Positions 29,841-38,562 are shown, numbered from the stretch's first letter. The stretch: 64,000 nt of DNA from DYFX01 sp964400625 (GCA_964400625.1 CAYNUS010000003.1:62001-126000); one strand, 5' to 3'. Translations and numbers: made by a program. The notes: generated by a model not told the origin, from the sequence alone.

Positions 29841-31232
29841 CTATCGGACGGTCTGGGAGACGGTCTGGACGGCCAGGTTCACGGCCCGGTCGGGCAGGGC
29901 GCCTTGGAGCGTCGAATCGATCATCTCGTTGAAGGCGGCTTCGGTGGCCGCGATGTTGACCCCGGTGTACCAGCTTCGGGCGGTCAGGACCTGGGAGGCG
30001 AAGACGCCGAGGTCCGGGTCGGTGAGCTGTTCGTTCACCAGGGAGCGGAGCGCGGTCGGCTTGCCCGTCTTGGCCAGGTAGGTCTTGGCGCGCTCGGCGT
30101 TCGCGGCGAACTGGACGAAGTCCCAGGCGAGGTCCGGGTTGGCGGTCTTCCGGGAGACCGATTCGACCCAGTAGTTCGCGTAGTTCACCTTGGCGGCCGG
30201 GTCGATCTGCGGGATGCCGGTCATGGCGAAGTTCAGGCGCGGCGCCGCGGCGCGGATGCGGGGCAGGTGGTAGGCGTAGCCGAAGAAGTAGCCCGTCTTG
30301 CCCGAGATGAACGCGTCGTAGGAGTTCGGCTGGGCGTCGTCCCAGGTGAAGACTTCCTTCGAAGGGTTCGCGTAGTCGGTGTAGAAGATCAGCGCTTCGA
30401 CGGCGGGAGCGATCTCGCGGTCGAGGTTCGCGGGCGTGCGGTTGAAGGTCGGAAGGCCGTTGGCGTCGGTCATCTGCGCGCCGTTCTGCATCATGAGGAG
30501 CGAGAGGATGTCGAACGAGCGTTCGACGTTGCGCGAGGTGCCGATGCCGGCGGCGGGCTGGACCAGCTTGCCCTGGTCGTAGCGCGTCATGCGCTTCACG
30601 TGGTCCTGGAACTCGGCCCAGTCCTGCGCGGGCGTCGGGATCCCCGAGGCGTTCAGGACGTCCTTGTTGTAATAGAGCACCATCGTGTCGAGCGCCATCG
30701 GCAGGCCCCAGAGCTGGTCGACGAGTCCTTCGGCCGGGACGCTGGATTGGCCCTTGATGACGACGTCGCGGCCGACCTGGTCGACGAATTGGTTCTTCAC
30801 TTGCGCCGCGCTGATGACGGGGAGCGTCTTCTCGACCCAGACCTGGTTCTTCTGGATGCCCTGCACCTCGCGGAAGGCGAGCTTCACGCTGGCGGGCGCG
30901 GGCAGGAGCTTCGACTGGTAGGAGCGCATCCACGTGTTGTGGAGCGAGATGATGTCGGGGCCGCGGTCCTCGGCCAGCGCGTTCAGGAGCTCGCGCTCGT
31001 ATTCCTCGAGCCGGAGCTTCCGGTAGTTGATGGTGACGTTCGGGTGCAGGGCGCGGTAGGCCTGGATGATCTCGCCGAAGGCGTCGCCGTCGTCGAGCAC
31101 GCGCCAGTAGTTCAGCGTGACCGGCTTGGAGGACGCGGCCGGCGCGGCGGTGCCTCCGCTGCCGCAACCCTGGCCCATGACGATGAGCGTGGCGATGGCG
31201 AGGAAGCCTGCGAGGCGCGTGCGGACGTTCAT
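29841..31232 (-). CDS. Extracellular solute-binding lipoprotein (ABC sugar type, family 1)
   Basis: The 463-residue protein has a lipoprotein signal (MNVRTRLAGFLAIATLIVMG, then QGC) and the family-1 binding-protein pattern: VTLNYWRVLDDGDAFGEIIQ, YYNKDVLNASGIPTPAQDW, a glycine-rich GKTGYFFGYAYHL segment and NPDLAWDFVQF. Relatives bind sugars or oligosaccharides for an ABC importer. No permease or ATPase gene adjoins it. Its start follows the galU stop by one nucleotide (TGAtATG), an unusual pairing. Confidence 0.88.
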   Translation of the reverse strand: MNVRTRLAGFLAIATLIVMGQGCGSGGTAAPAASSKPVTLNYWRVLDDGDAFGEIIQAYRALHPNVTINYRKLRLEEYERELLNALAEDRGPDIISLHNTWMRSYQSKLLPAPASVKLAFREVQGIQKNQVWVEKTLPVISAAQVKNQFVDQVGRDVVIKGQSSVPAEGLVDQLWGLPMALDTMVLYYNKDVLNASGIPTPAQDWAEFQDHVKRMTRYDQGKLVQPAAGIGTSRNVERSFDILSLLMMQNGAQMTDANGLPTFNRTPANLDREIAPAVEALIFYTDYANPSKEVFTWDDAQPNSYDAFISGKTGYFFGYAYHLPRIRAAAPRLNFAMTGIPQIDPAAKVNYANYWVESVSRKTANPDLAWDFVQFAANAERAKTYLAKTGKPTALRSLVNEQLTDPDLGVFASQVLTARSWYTGVNIAATEAAFNEMIDSTLQGALPDRAVNLAVQTVSQTVR

Positions 31233-31233
31233 A

Positions 31234-32106
31234 TCATTTGGCGAGAAGTTTCTTGAGCCCTTTCTTGAACTCCGGCGAGACGAGCGGGTGCTTGAGGCCG
31301 TAAGCGACGTTGGCGAGGAGGAACTGGGACTTGTTGCCGCAGTCGTAGCGGACGGCGTCGGCGATGCGGCCGTACATGGCGGAGCCGCGCGCGAGGTGGG
31401 TGATGAAGGCGTCCGCGAGCCTGATTTCGCCGTCCTTGCCGGGCTTCTGCGTCTTCAGGATGTCCATGATGTCCGGCGTGATGATGTACCGGCCGACCGC
31501 GGCGAGGCTCGAGGGCGCGTCCTCGACCTTCGGCTTCTCGACGAAGCCTTTCACTTCCATCACCGACTTCGAGGTCATCGTGCCGTTCGCGATGCCGTAG
31601 CTCGAGACGTTCTTGCGGCCGACGTCGCAGAGCGCGATGACCGGGTCGTGGTACTTCTCGTAGGAGGCGATGAGCTGGGCGGTGACGGGCAGCTTGGCGT
31701 CGAAGATGTCGTCGCCGAAGAGGATGGCGACCGGCTCGTGCGCGTCGACGAACGGGAGCGCCGAGAGGATCGCGTGGCCGTCGCCGAGCGGCGCCTGCTG
31801 GCGGACGAAGGCGAACTTCGCCATGTTCGAGATCTTGCGCAGGCCGTCGAGCTCGTCCTTCTTCCCTTTCTCCTTCAGCCGGGCCTCGAGCTCGAAGTTG
31901 CGGTCGAAATGGTCCTCGATGGCGCGCTTGGTGAGGGAGGTGACGAAGATGATCTCCTCGATGCCGGAGGCGACGGCTTCCTCGACGACATACTGGATGA
32001 CGGGCTTGTCCACGACCGTCAGCATCTCCTTCGGCTGGGCCTTGGTGGCGGGCAGGAAGCGGGTGCCCATGCCGGCGACGGGCAGGATGGCTTTGCGGAT
32101 CTTCAT
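31234..32106 (-). CDS. galU: UTP-glucose-1-phosphate uridylyltransferase
   Basis: The 290-residue protein begins MKIRKAILPVAGMGTRFLPA with the nucleotide-binding G-x-G-T-R-x-L-P motif, then KPVIQYVVEEA, the metal-site FGDDIF and FVEKP. It makes UDP-glucose from UTP and glucose-1-phosphate for surface polysaccharide synthesis, which fits the glycan genes at 32.7-37.7 kb. The start at 32106 lies 7 nt after the -10 box TATACT (32114-32119), with no Shine-Dalgarno sequence, so the message looks leaderless. Confidence 0.95.
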   Translation of the reverse strand: MKIRKAILPVAGMGTRFLPATKAQPKEMLTVVDKPVIQYVVEEAVASGIEEIIFVTSLTKRAIEDHFDRNFELEARLKEKGKKDELDGLRKISNMAKFAFVRQQAPLGDGHAILSALPFVDAHEPVAILFGDDIFDAKLPVTAQLIASYEKYHDPVIALCDVGRKNVSSYGIANGTMTSKSVMEVKGFVEKPKVEDAPSSLAAVGRYIITPDIMDILKTQKPGKDGEIRLADAFITHLARGSAMYGRIADAVRYDCGNKSQFLLANVAYGLKHPLVSPEFKKGLKKLLAK

Positions 32107-32113
32107 ATGGCCT

Positions 32114-32119
32114 AGTATA
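32114..32119 (-). promoter_or_regulatory. -10 box TATACT for leaderless galU
   Basis: TATACT lies 7 nt before the galU ATG. No -35 match is present. The same DNA read on the plus strand gives TATAAC for the divergent gene at 32144. Confidence 0.65.
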
Positions 32120-32143
32120 ACATAAGGGAAAGGAGGCGGGCCC

Positions 32144-32485
32144 ATGCGCGGACCGTACGTCGTCACCGCCCTTCCGGACGATCTTTCCGGTATCACGACC
32201 GAGCTGGCCGCCGCGCTGCATCACGCCGCGATGGTCCACGGCCACCAGGTCAACGCCCAGCACAAGCTGCTCATCGCCAAGACGCCGCTCCAGGTCTGCG
32301 TCCTGGCGACGACCCTGCCCGACCAGCTGCGCATGACCGTCTCGCGCCTCCCCGGCGCCCTCATCGCCGACGCGGCCGCCCTCATCTTCCTCACGGCCGA
32401 CGGCCACAACTACGTCCTGCTCGACACGGCCATCGACGTGACGGAACTCGTCGCGATCGCCGCCAGCTTCGGCACCGGCCCCTGA
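32144..32485 (+). CDS. Hypothetical protein, 113 aa
   Basis: AAAGGAGG lies before the ATG. The protein is hydrophobic-leaning but has no clear TM segment. It alternates strands and helices (LLIAKTPLQVCVLATTL, AAALIFLTADGHNYVLLDTA), suggesting a small alpha/beta domain. It is divergent from galU. Its TGA lies in the loop of the terminator that follows. The function is unknown. Confidence 0.65.
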   Translation: MRGPYVVTALPDDLSGITTELAAALHHAAMVHGHQVNAQHKLLIAKTPLQVCVLATTLPDQLRMTVSRLPGALIADAAALIFLTADGHNYVLLDTAIDVTELVAIAASFGTGP

Positions 32486-32498
32486 ACGGGGCTTTTTT
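32476..32498 (+). terminator. Terminator with stop codon in the loop
   Basis: GCCCC, loop TGAAC, GGGGC, then TTTTTT. The stop TGA of the preceding gene is in the loop. Confidence 0.88.
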
Positions 32499-32504
32499 CC
32501 TATG

Positions 32505-32533
32505 CAAAAACGGCCGGGACGTGCCCGGCCGCT
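32505..32533 (-). terminator. Terminator of tRNA-Ser
   Basis: CGGCCGGG pairs with CCCGGCCG, then TTTTT on the minus strand, just past the tRNA 3' end. Confidence 0.85.
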
Positions 32534-32535
32534 TT

Positions 32536-32626
32536 TGGCGGAGAGAGTGAGATTCGAACTCACGAGACCCTTGAGAGGTCTAACGGTTTTCGAGACCGTC
32601 GCCTTCAACCGCTCAGCCATCTCTCC
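32536..32626 (-). tRNA. tRNA-Ser (anticodon CGA)
   Basis: The 91-nt gene has a GGAGAGA acceptor stem matched by TCTCTCC, a discriminator G and an encoded CCA. The anticodon loop CTCGAAA reads CGA, and the long variable arm is typical of serine tRNAs. The T-loop is GTTCGAATC. Confidence 0.96.
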
Positions 32627-32641
32627 ACGGCGACGAGCGGA

Positions 32642-32670
32642 AATGTAGCATGGACGGACCGGAGCGTCAA
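32642..32670 (-). promoter_or_regulatory. tRNA-Ser promoter TTGACG-17-TACATT
   Basis: The boxes lie at 32665-32670 and 32642-32647. The -35 box contains the TGA stop (32667-32669) of the preceding gene. Confidence 0.8.
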
Positions 32671-33893
32671 CGCTTCCGCGCTTCCGCCGCGTGCGAGGAA
32701 GCGAAGGCCATGAGGAGCCAGAAGAGCATCGCGAGGTCGTTCTTGAAGTAGGGGACGTCGACGAGGCCGTGGACGAGGAGGGCGACGCCGGCGCCGGCGA
32801 GCGTCCACGCGCGCGTCGCGAGCGCCTGCTGGAAGAAGCGCGCCATGATCAGGAGGAAAACGACGACGCCGGCGAGACCGAGCTCGACCCAGAAGTTCAG
32901 GATGAGCTGATGCGGATACTGGAAGATCTCGATGTGGCCCGCCTTGTGGTACGGCGCGAAGATGGTCTTGTAGCCGGAGAGCCCGGCGCCGAGGAGCGGG
33001 CGGTCCTTCAGCATCGCGGAGGTCTCGCTCCAGATCTCCTTGCGCACGCGGCCGGACCAGTCGGAGAGCGTCGCCTTCTCAAGGAGGACCGGGCGCAGCG
33101 GCGAGGCGAGGAGGAGGACGGCGGCGAGCGCCGTGCCGGCGAGCGCGAGCTTGCGCGACTTCGGATGGAGGACGCCGGAGGCGACGACGCCAGCCGCCAC
33201 GCCGATGATCGCGCCTTCGGATTCCGCGAGGACGAGCGCGAGGCCGGAGAAGATGACGGCGCCTGCCCAGAACGGCGCGAGGATCTTCTTCTTGCGGTCG
33301 GCCCAGAGGCAGCCGAGGAAGAGCGGGATGAGCGGCGCGAGGAAGAGGCCGATGGCGTTCGGGAAGCCGTAGAAGGCGGTCGAGCGGAACTCGGCTTCGG
33401 TCGCCGGCGGGATCGGCACGCCGTTGAAGGGCGGCGGTACGCCCCAGCCCGTGAAGTGCTGCACGAGCGCGAGCGCGCCGATCGCGACCGCCGTGCCCGC
33501 GAGCGCCCGGAGCGCCCGGTCGCGTTCCTCATGCGTGCGGAGCATGTCGCAGGCCATGAGGAAGAAGAGGACCGGTTCGATGAAGTACGCCTTCCAGACG
33601 CCGGCCGCCGCGCGGAAGTCCGGCGAGACGAACATCTGGAACGTGGCGACGCCGAGCCAGAGCAGGAGCAGCGCGCCCCAGCCCTTGATGTCGATGAGGC
33701 GTTTCTCGCGCTTCAGGAACCAGGCGACGGCGAGGATCGCGAAGAGGACTTCGAGCGCGGTCGTCGGGATGCCGCCCAGCGGAAAGCGGATGAGGTACGT
33801 CGGCAGGAAGGCGACGAACAGCAGGAACGCCCAGCGCGGCTTGGCGAAGGCGACGACGGCGTAGGCGAGGAAGACGAGGGGCAGGAAGGTCAT
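32667..33893 (-). CDS. O-antigen ligase-like membrane protein
   Basis: The start at 33893 overlaps the upstream stop (ATGA), giving 408 residues with about eleven TM segments. The Wzy_C-type pattern is present: KDRPLLGAGLSGYKTIF, followed by the loop HQLILNFWVELGLAGVVVFL, where the catalytic His and Arg of O-antigen ligases usually lie. It would transfer or polymerise lipid-linked glycan chains outside the membrane. It follows a second protein of the same kind in a four-gene operon. Confidence 0.85.
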   Translation of the reverse strand: MTFLPLVFLAYAVVAFAKPRWAFLLFVAFLPTYLIRFPLGGIPTTALEVLFAILAVAWFLKREKRLIDIKGWGALLLLWLGVATFQMFVSPDFRAAAGVWKAYFIEPVLFFLMACDMLRTHEERDRALRALAGTAVAIGALALVQHFTGWGVPPPFNGVPIPPATEAEFRSTAFYGFPNAIGLFLAPLIPLFLGCLWADRKKKILAPFWAGAVIFSGLALVLAESEGAIIGVAAGVVASGVLHPKSRKLALAGTALAAVLLLASPLRPVLLEKATLSDWSGRVRKEIWSETSAMLKDRPLLGAGLSGYKTIFAPYHKAGHIEIFQYPHQLILNFWVELGLAGVVVFLLIMARFFQQALATRAWTLAGAGVALLVHGLVDVPYFKNDLAMLFWLLMAFASSHAAEARKR

Positions 33894-35206
33894 GGGCGCG
33901 CGGGCTTGAGTGAGGCGAGCAGGAGTCCGATCGTGAACCACACGTGCATGATATACAAGGTGGAGAATGTCTGATACTGCGCGAGCATGCCCAGCAAGGC
34001 AGCGATACACGCGATGTGAATCGCTTCCGTGTCGGCTTTCGGCGATACCTGCTCCGCAACCAACGGGTTGCTCCGCAGGTATCGCCTGCGCCGACCTGAT
34101 TCGAGGAACAGGGTCGCGAGGAAGATGATGAACGCGACAAGTCCGATGATGCCCGTCTCCGCGAGGAGTTCGAGCGTCTCGTTATTGGCGATGGGCCAGC
34201 CCGCGTCGGGCGGGGTGAAGGGGAAGGCGGAGATATGGGGGCCGAAGCCGCCGTAGCCGACGCCGATCCAGGGATGGCGCTTCCAGGCGGCGAACGCGGC
34301 GGAGATCGTCTGGGCGCGGTCGTCGAAGGCGGCGCCGTCGGTGACGGTGGTGACGTGGCGGAAGAAGGCCTCCGGCACGCTCGTGAGCGACGGCGAGAAG
34401 AAGCGGCCGAGCAGGACGACGCCGAGCGCCACGCCCGCGATGCCGACCGCGAACGCCGACGCGAGCGGCCTCCAATCCTTGAGGCGGCCGCGTTCCATCC
34501 AGAGGAGCGCGAGGATCGTGACCCCGAGCCCGAGCCAGCCGCCGCGCGAGGACGTGAGGAAGACGCAGAGCGCGAGGAGCCCGAGGAGCGCCGTGAGGAG
34601 GCGGGACGTCTTCGCGCCGGGGCTCCGCAGCAGCCACGCGCCGGCGAGCGCGATCGGCAGGAGGAGGTAGTTCGCGAAGTAGAGCGGCTCGGCGGCGGTC
34701 GATTGCAGGCGCGTGAATCCGAGGATGGAGCGCGAGTACGTCTCGCGCAGGCCGGTCATCCATGTCGGCGCGCCGAGCATGTCGGCGACGAACTGCCAGA
34801 GCCCGAAGACGCCGACGAGCGCGGCGGAGATCAGGACGGCCTTGCGCACGCGGGGGAGGTCATCGTCGCGGAGGACGTTCGGCATCAGGAAGGCGAGCGA
34901 GGCGGTGAAGACGGTGAAGCCCAGCACGACGAGCGAGCGCCCGAAGTTCTCGGCGTTCAGGAGCGAGAGCCCGGCGGCGGCGAAGAAGCCGGCGAGCGCG
35001 AGGTAGACGGGCCGGCGCCACGAGATCGCGCGCGTACCGATTTTCGCCATCTGACGCGAAACCGTACCGATGAAAAAAATCCAGGCGGCGGCGAGCGCGA
35101 CCTGGCTCGGGCGGACGTTGAAGCCCGCGACGTCGAAGCCTCCGAGCCTCTCGAACGGGAGAAGCGCGGCGACGGCGATCAGCGCGGTGACGACAGTTCG
35201 ATCCAT
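33890..35206 (-). CDS. O-antigen ligase/polymerase-like membrane protein
   Basis: I start it at 35206 (MDRTVVTALIAVAALLPFER), which overlaps the glycosyltransferase by 28 nt and gives 438 residues. About eleven TM segments surround the large external loop, with WKRHPWIGVGYGGFGPHISA and NNETLELLAETGIIGLVAFI as in Wzy/WaaL proteins. Near its C-terminus the coding sequence contains a long palindrome (34031-34095). With two such proteins in one operon, one may polymerise and the other ligate. Confidence 0.83.
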   Translation of the reverse strand: MDRTVVTALIAVAALLPFERLGGFDVAGFNVRPSQVALAAAWIFFIGTVSRQMAKIGTRAISWRRPVYLALAGFFAAAGLSLLNAENFGRSLVVLGFTVFTASLAFLMPNVLRDDDLPRVRKAVLISAALVGVFGLWQFVADMLGAPTWMTGLRETYSRSILGFTRLQSTAAEPLYFANYLLLPIALAGAWLLRSPGAKTSRLLTALLGLLALCVFLTSSRGGWLGLGVTILALLWMERGRLKDWRPLASAFAVGIAGVALGVVLLGRFFSPSLTSVPEAFFRHVTTVTDGAAFDDRAQTISAAFAAWKRHPWIGVGYGGFGPHISAFPFTPPDAGWPIANNETLELLAETGIIGLVAFIIFLATLFLESGRRRRYLRSNPLVAEQVSPKADTEAIHIACIAALLGMLAQYQTFSTLYIMHVWFTIGLLLASLKPARP

Positions 35207-36282
35207 GCGGCTTGCATCTTCTTTTCGCTGAAAGAGGCGGCGGCGCGGGCGCGGCCCGCTTCGCCCAGGCGGGCGGCGAGATCGCGGTCGCGCAGGACCT
35301 TGAGGAGCGCGTCGGCCATGGCGCGCTCGTCCTCCGGCGGGACGAGCATGCCCGTTTCGCCGTCCAGAATCAACTCCGGCAGGCCGCCGACCTCCGTGGC
35401 CACGACCGGCACGCCGCAGGCCATCGCCTCGAGCGCGGCCAAGCCGAACGACTCGCGCGACGACGGCACGGCGAAGGCCGAGAACTCGCCGCAACGGGTC
35501 CCGGCCTCGGGGACGTGTCCGAGGAAGGCGGTCTTCGGCCCGATGCCGAGCGATTCGGCCAGCGCCTCGAGCGTCCCGCGCTCGGGGCCGTCGCCGTAGA
35601 TGCGGAGCGTCGCTTCGGGGATCTCCTTCGCGACGAGCGCGAAGGCCTTGATGAGCAGCCCGACGTTCTTCTCGCGGCTGAGGCGCGAGATGGCGCCGAC
35701 GACGGGCGCGCCGGCCGGCCGAGACGCTTCCGCGCGAGGCGCGACGCCCGGAGCGATGATGCGGATGCGCGCGCGGGCGATGCCGACCGCCGCGAGCGAG
35801 TCGGCGGCGGCGTCCGAGACGGTGACGACCGTCGCGAGTCCGGAGAGCGCGGCGTAGAGCGGGCGGAAGGGATTCTGCGCGAGCGAGCGTCCGGCCACGA
35901 GATGCTCCATCCAGACGACGCGCATGCCGAGGAGCCTGGCCGGGAGCGTCGCGAGCAGCTTGTCGGTGAGCGAGAGGCACACGAGCATGCGCGCGCCGCC
36001 GCGGAAGCGGAACCAGGCGAGCGCGAGCGCGAGGAGCGGCAGGAAGAGCGGCGCGGTCAGCGGGAAGATCGCGGCCGAGACCTTGGAGACGGGCTCGATG
36101 CCGCCCCAGAGCGGGAAGGCGCTCCAGCTCCGCGCGAAGAACGTCCCGAGCAGCGCGCGCGACGACGAGACGAGCGTCACGGCATGGCCGGCTTCCAGCA
36201 GGCCTTCGACGGTGCGTTCGGTGTAGCGCTCGCCGCCGCCCGGCGCGGACTCGTACGGGAACGAGAAGAAGAGGACGCGCAT
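35179..36282 (-). CDS. Glycosyltransferase family 4
   Basis: The 367-residue protein has a GT-B fold: an N-terminal FFSFPYESAPGGGERYTERT motif, a central VVGAISRLSREKNVGLLIKA and the EX7E site SRESFGLAALEAMACGVPVV. It would add a sugar from an NDP-donor (perhaps UDP-glucose from GalU) to a lipid-linked glycan on the cytoplasmic face. It begins 1 nt after the flippase stop. Confidence 0.9.
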   Translation of the reverse strand: MRVLFFSFPYESAPGGGERYTERTVEGLLEAGHAVTLVSSSRALLGTFFARSWSAFPLWGGIEPVSKVSAAIFPLTAPLFLPLLALALAWFRFRGGARMLVCLSLTDKLLATLPARLLGMRVVWMEHLVAGRSLAQNPFRPLYAALSGLATVVTVSDAAADSLAAVGIARARIRIIAPGVAPRAEASRPAGAPVVGAISRLSREKNVGLLIKAFALVAKEIPEATLRIYGDGPERGTLEALAESLGIGPKTAFLGHVPEAGTRCGEFSAFAVPSSRESFGLAALEAMACGVPVVATEVGGLPELILDGETGMLVPPEDERAMADALLKVLRDRDLAARLGEAGRARAAASFSEKKMQAAWIELSSPR

Positions 36283-36283
36283 C

Positions 36284-37705
36284 TTACGCCTTCTTCGGCA
36301 TCAGCTCGCGCAGCGTCCGCACGTCCACGGCGCGCGTGAGGAGCGCCAGCGCGGCGAAGGCGCCGGCGCCGAGGACGACCTTGAGGAGCACGTGCATGTC
36401 GGGGAGGACCGCGACGAAGGCCGCCATGCATCCGGCTGCGACGGCGGCGCGGAAGAAGGCGCTGAAGGACGGCACGAACCGCGTGGTCTTCCAGATCATG
36501 AAGTAGGTGGCGCAGGCGATGAAGACCTCCGCGAAGACTGTCACCCAGGCCGCGCCCGTCGCGCCGTAGATCGGGATGAGGGCGAGGTACAGGATCGTCG
36601 CCAGCACGGCGTCGATCGCGTAGCCCCAGACCATCGCCTTCTGCTTCTTCACCGCGATGACGGCGTGGCCGAACATCGAGCCGAAGAAGACCGCGGCGCA
36701 GGCGACGATGAGGATGACGAGCAGCGGCCCCGAATCGGCGAAGGCCTCGCTGGTGAAGAGCACCATGAGGTCGCGTCCGACGACGAGCGCGCCGGCCACG
36801 AGCGGCATCGCCAGGATCGCCATGAAATCGAAGGCCTTCTGCATGATGCGGTTCCAGTCGCCCGACGATCCCTCCGTGCGCGCCTTCACGAGGAGCGGCA
36901 GGACGAGGCCCATGAACATGATCGGGATGACGGTCAGCACGTCGAGGATCTTGTAGGCGGCGCCGTAGATGCCGACTTCCTCCTGCGAACGCGTGAGCGA
37001 GAGGATGATGACGTCGCCTTTCAGGTAGATGAGGTTGAAGGTGATGGAGAGCGCGATCGGCCAGGAGCGCTCGGCGACGTCCTTCCAGACGGCCCAGTCG
37101 AAGCGCCACGAGAGATCGACGAGCTTGCGGACGAGCAGCCAGTTCCAGAAGGCGGTCAGCAGGTTGCCCAGCACGAGCGCGACGAGCATCCAGTCGAGCC
37201 CGAGATCCTGCTTCGCGACGAACCACGCGCCGAGGAAGAGCCCGAGGCGCCCGAGCACCTCCGCCGCCGCCGAGCGCCCCATGCGCAGCTCCTTCTGGAG
37301 CACGCTGGTCAGCACCTGGTTCACGGCGAGGAAGAAGAACGACGCCGCGGCGATGCCGACGCCGATCTTGATCGCGCCCGGGTAGGGGAAGAGGAGTACG
37401 ACGATCGGCGCGAGGCCGAAGAAGACGGCGGCCGAGAGGACGCGGAGCGTGAAGATGTTCGACGAGATCCGGTCGCGATCGGCGCCCGCTTCCGAGAGCA
37501 TCGCGACCGTCGTGAGCGACAGGCCGAAGTCGACGAGGATGCCGAAGAACTGCAGGAAGCTCGTGATCGTCGTGAACGCGCCGTAGCCGGCCGTGCCCAG
37601 GTATTCCGTCATCACGCCGAGGGTGAGCAGGCCCAGGACGGTGCCGATCGTGCGGCCGACGGCCTGCACGACGGTGTTCTTGGCGATGGCGGCGGTGCGG
37701 GTCAT
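36284..37705 (-). CDS. Polysaccharide flippase (Wzx-like, MATE/MVF fold)
   Basis: GGAGGGGTT precedes the ATG at 37705. The 473-residue protein has 12-14 TM segments and the typical early motif AVGRTIGTVLGLLTLGVMTE, LGTAGYGAFTTITSFLQFFG. It would move lipid-linked oligosaccharides across the membrane. It leads a unit flippase-GT4-ligase-ligase, which amounts to a small Wzx/Wzy-type surface glycan system. A -10 box TACACT lies just upstream with a weak -35. Confidence 0.88.
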   Translation of the reverse strand: MTRTAAIAKNTVVQAVGRTIGTVLGLLTLGVMTEYLGTAGYGAFTTITSFLQFFGILVDFGLSLTTVAMLSEAGADRDRISSNIFTLRVLSAAVFFGLAPIVVLLFPYPGAIKIGVGIAAASFFFLAVNQVLTSVLQKELRMGRSAAAEVLGRLGLFLGAWFVAKQDLGLDWMLVALVLGNLLTAFWNWLLVRKLVDLSWRFDWAVWKDVAERSWPIALSITFNLIYLKGDVIILSLTRSQEEVGIYGAAYKILDVLTVIPIMFMGLVLPLLVKARTEGSSGDWNRIMQKAFDFMAILAMPLVAGALVVGRDLMVLFTSEAFADSGPLLVILIVACAAVFFGSMFGHAVIAVKKQKAMVWGYAIDAVLATILYLALIPIYGATGAAWVTVFAEVFIACATYFMIWKTTRFVPSFSAFFRAAVAAGCMAAFVAVLPDMHVLLKVVLGAGAFAALALLTRAVDVRTLRELMPKKA

Positions 37706-37740
37706 AACCCCTCCAGTGTAGCGGAAAACGGCGTTGACGC

Positions 37741-37764
37741 CAGGGTGCGGGAGTGGCACCCTGC
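37741..37764. repeat. Inverted repeat between divergent genes
   Basis: CAGGGTGC and GCACCCTG are separated by 7 nt. The repeat lies between the flippase promoter and the start at 37786 and could be an operator. It has no U-tract. Confidence 0.4.
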
Positions 37765-37785
37765 GCGGGTGAGAAGGAGGGAACG

Positions 37786-38454
37786 ATGCGTTCATTCGAC
37801 CTTGCGCCCCAGATCGAACGGCTGATCGCGTCCGGCATCGGCCGCATCCAGCGGATCGCGGACGACGTCTATCGCGGCCTCTGGCCGACGACGGTCGAGC
37901 TGCCGGAGGCGCTCGAAGGGCGGTTCGACCGCGCCCTCTGCGTCGACGCCTTTCCGCTTCATCCGATGCATACGGCCGTCGATCGGGGGAGCCGCCGCGT
38001 GGCCTTGCCCGTGCGGCTCATGCCGCTGCCCGGACAGGACAAACCGACCTCCATCGCGTTCGGCGACGGAGAGGAAGACGGGCTCGAGCCTCTCGCGCAC
38101 CGCGAGCTCGGTCCGCTCCTGCGGTACGTCATCTTCTGGCAGGCGGGGGAGCGCTGGAAGGCGCGGAGCCCTAACGCGATGCGCAGCCGGTTCGACCCCG
38201 ACGAATGCGGCCTCGGTCTCCTCGAAGCCTTGCACCTTCCGCTTCAAGAGGAAGCGCTCCTCAGGAAGCGCCGTCTCGCGCTCGCGGCCCATATGGATGA
38301 CCGCGGCGAGGCGTATTTCGCCTCATGGGACGGCCTCAAGCCTTCCTTCATCCGCGCCCCCGGCATGTTCGCGGAGCTCGATGGGGTGCCCTCGCGCGCC
38401 AAGCGCGTCATTCCCGTCTCGACCGAAGAGCAGGACCTGTTCCTCAAAGGATAG
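37786..38454 (+). CDS. Hypothetical protein, 222 aa
   Basis: GAAGGAGGGAACG precedes the ATG at 37786. The protein is soluble, without recognised motifs, and contains RYVIFWQAGERWKARSPNAM and a His/Asp region (HMDDRGEAYFASWDGLKPSF). It stands alone between the glycan operon and the SpoIID gene. A short AAAGGA/TCCTTT hairpin with its stop in the loop ends it (38445-38466). Confidence 0.7.
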   Translation: MRSFDLAPQIERLIASGIGRIQRIADDVYRGLWPTTVELPEALEGRFDRALCVDAFPLHPMHTAVDRGSRRVALPVRLMPLPGQDKPTSIAFGDGEEDGLEPLAHRELGPLLRYVIFWQAGERWKARSPNAMRSRFDPDECGLGLLEALHLPLQEEALLRKRRLALAAHMDDRGEAYFASWDGLKPSFIRAPGMFAELDGVPSRAKRVIPVSTEEQDLFLKG

Positions 38455-38500
38455 GGTCCTTTTTTCTTCGCTGAGATAAGCGAAAAACCAGTAGCCGCGT

Positions 38501-38529
38501 TTGACCGAAGGCCGAAAAAATGGTATGAT
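38501..38529 (+). promoter_or_regulatory. Promoter TTGACC-17-TATGAT
   Basis: The boxes lie at 38501-38506 and 38524-38529, upstream of the SpoIID-carboxypeptidase operon. Confidence 0.82.
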
Positions 38530-38562
38530 TTAGCGGTACTTGAGCCAAAAACCAAGACAAAC

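Noticed and set aside
29155..31167. 670-residue minus-strand open frame overlapping the solute-binding protein
   Set aside because: It is in a different frame of the same strand as two genes with signal peptides and family motifs. Its composition is almost only Arg, Pro, Gly, His and Ala.
35207..35980. N-terminal extension of the ligase-like gene at 33890-35206
   Set aside because: It lies within the glycosyltransferase gene in another frame and reads as Arg/Ala low complexity. MDRTVVTAL at 35206 begins a normal TM protein.
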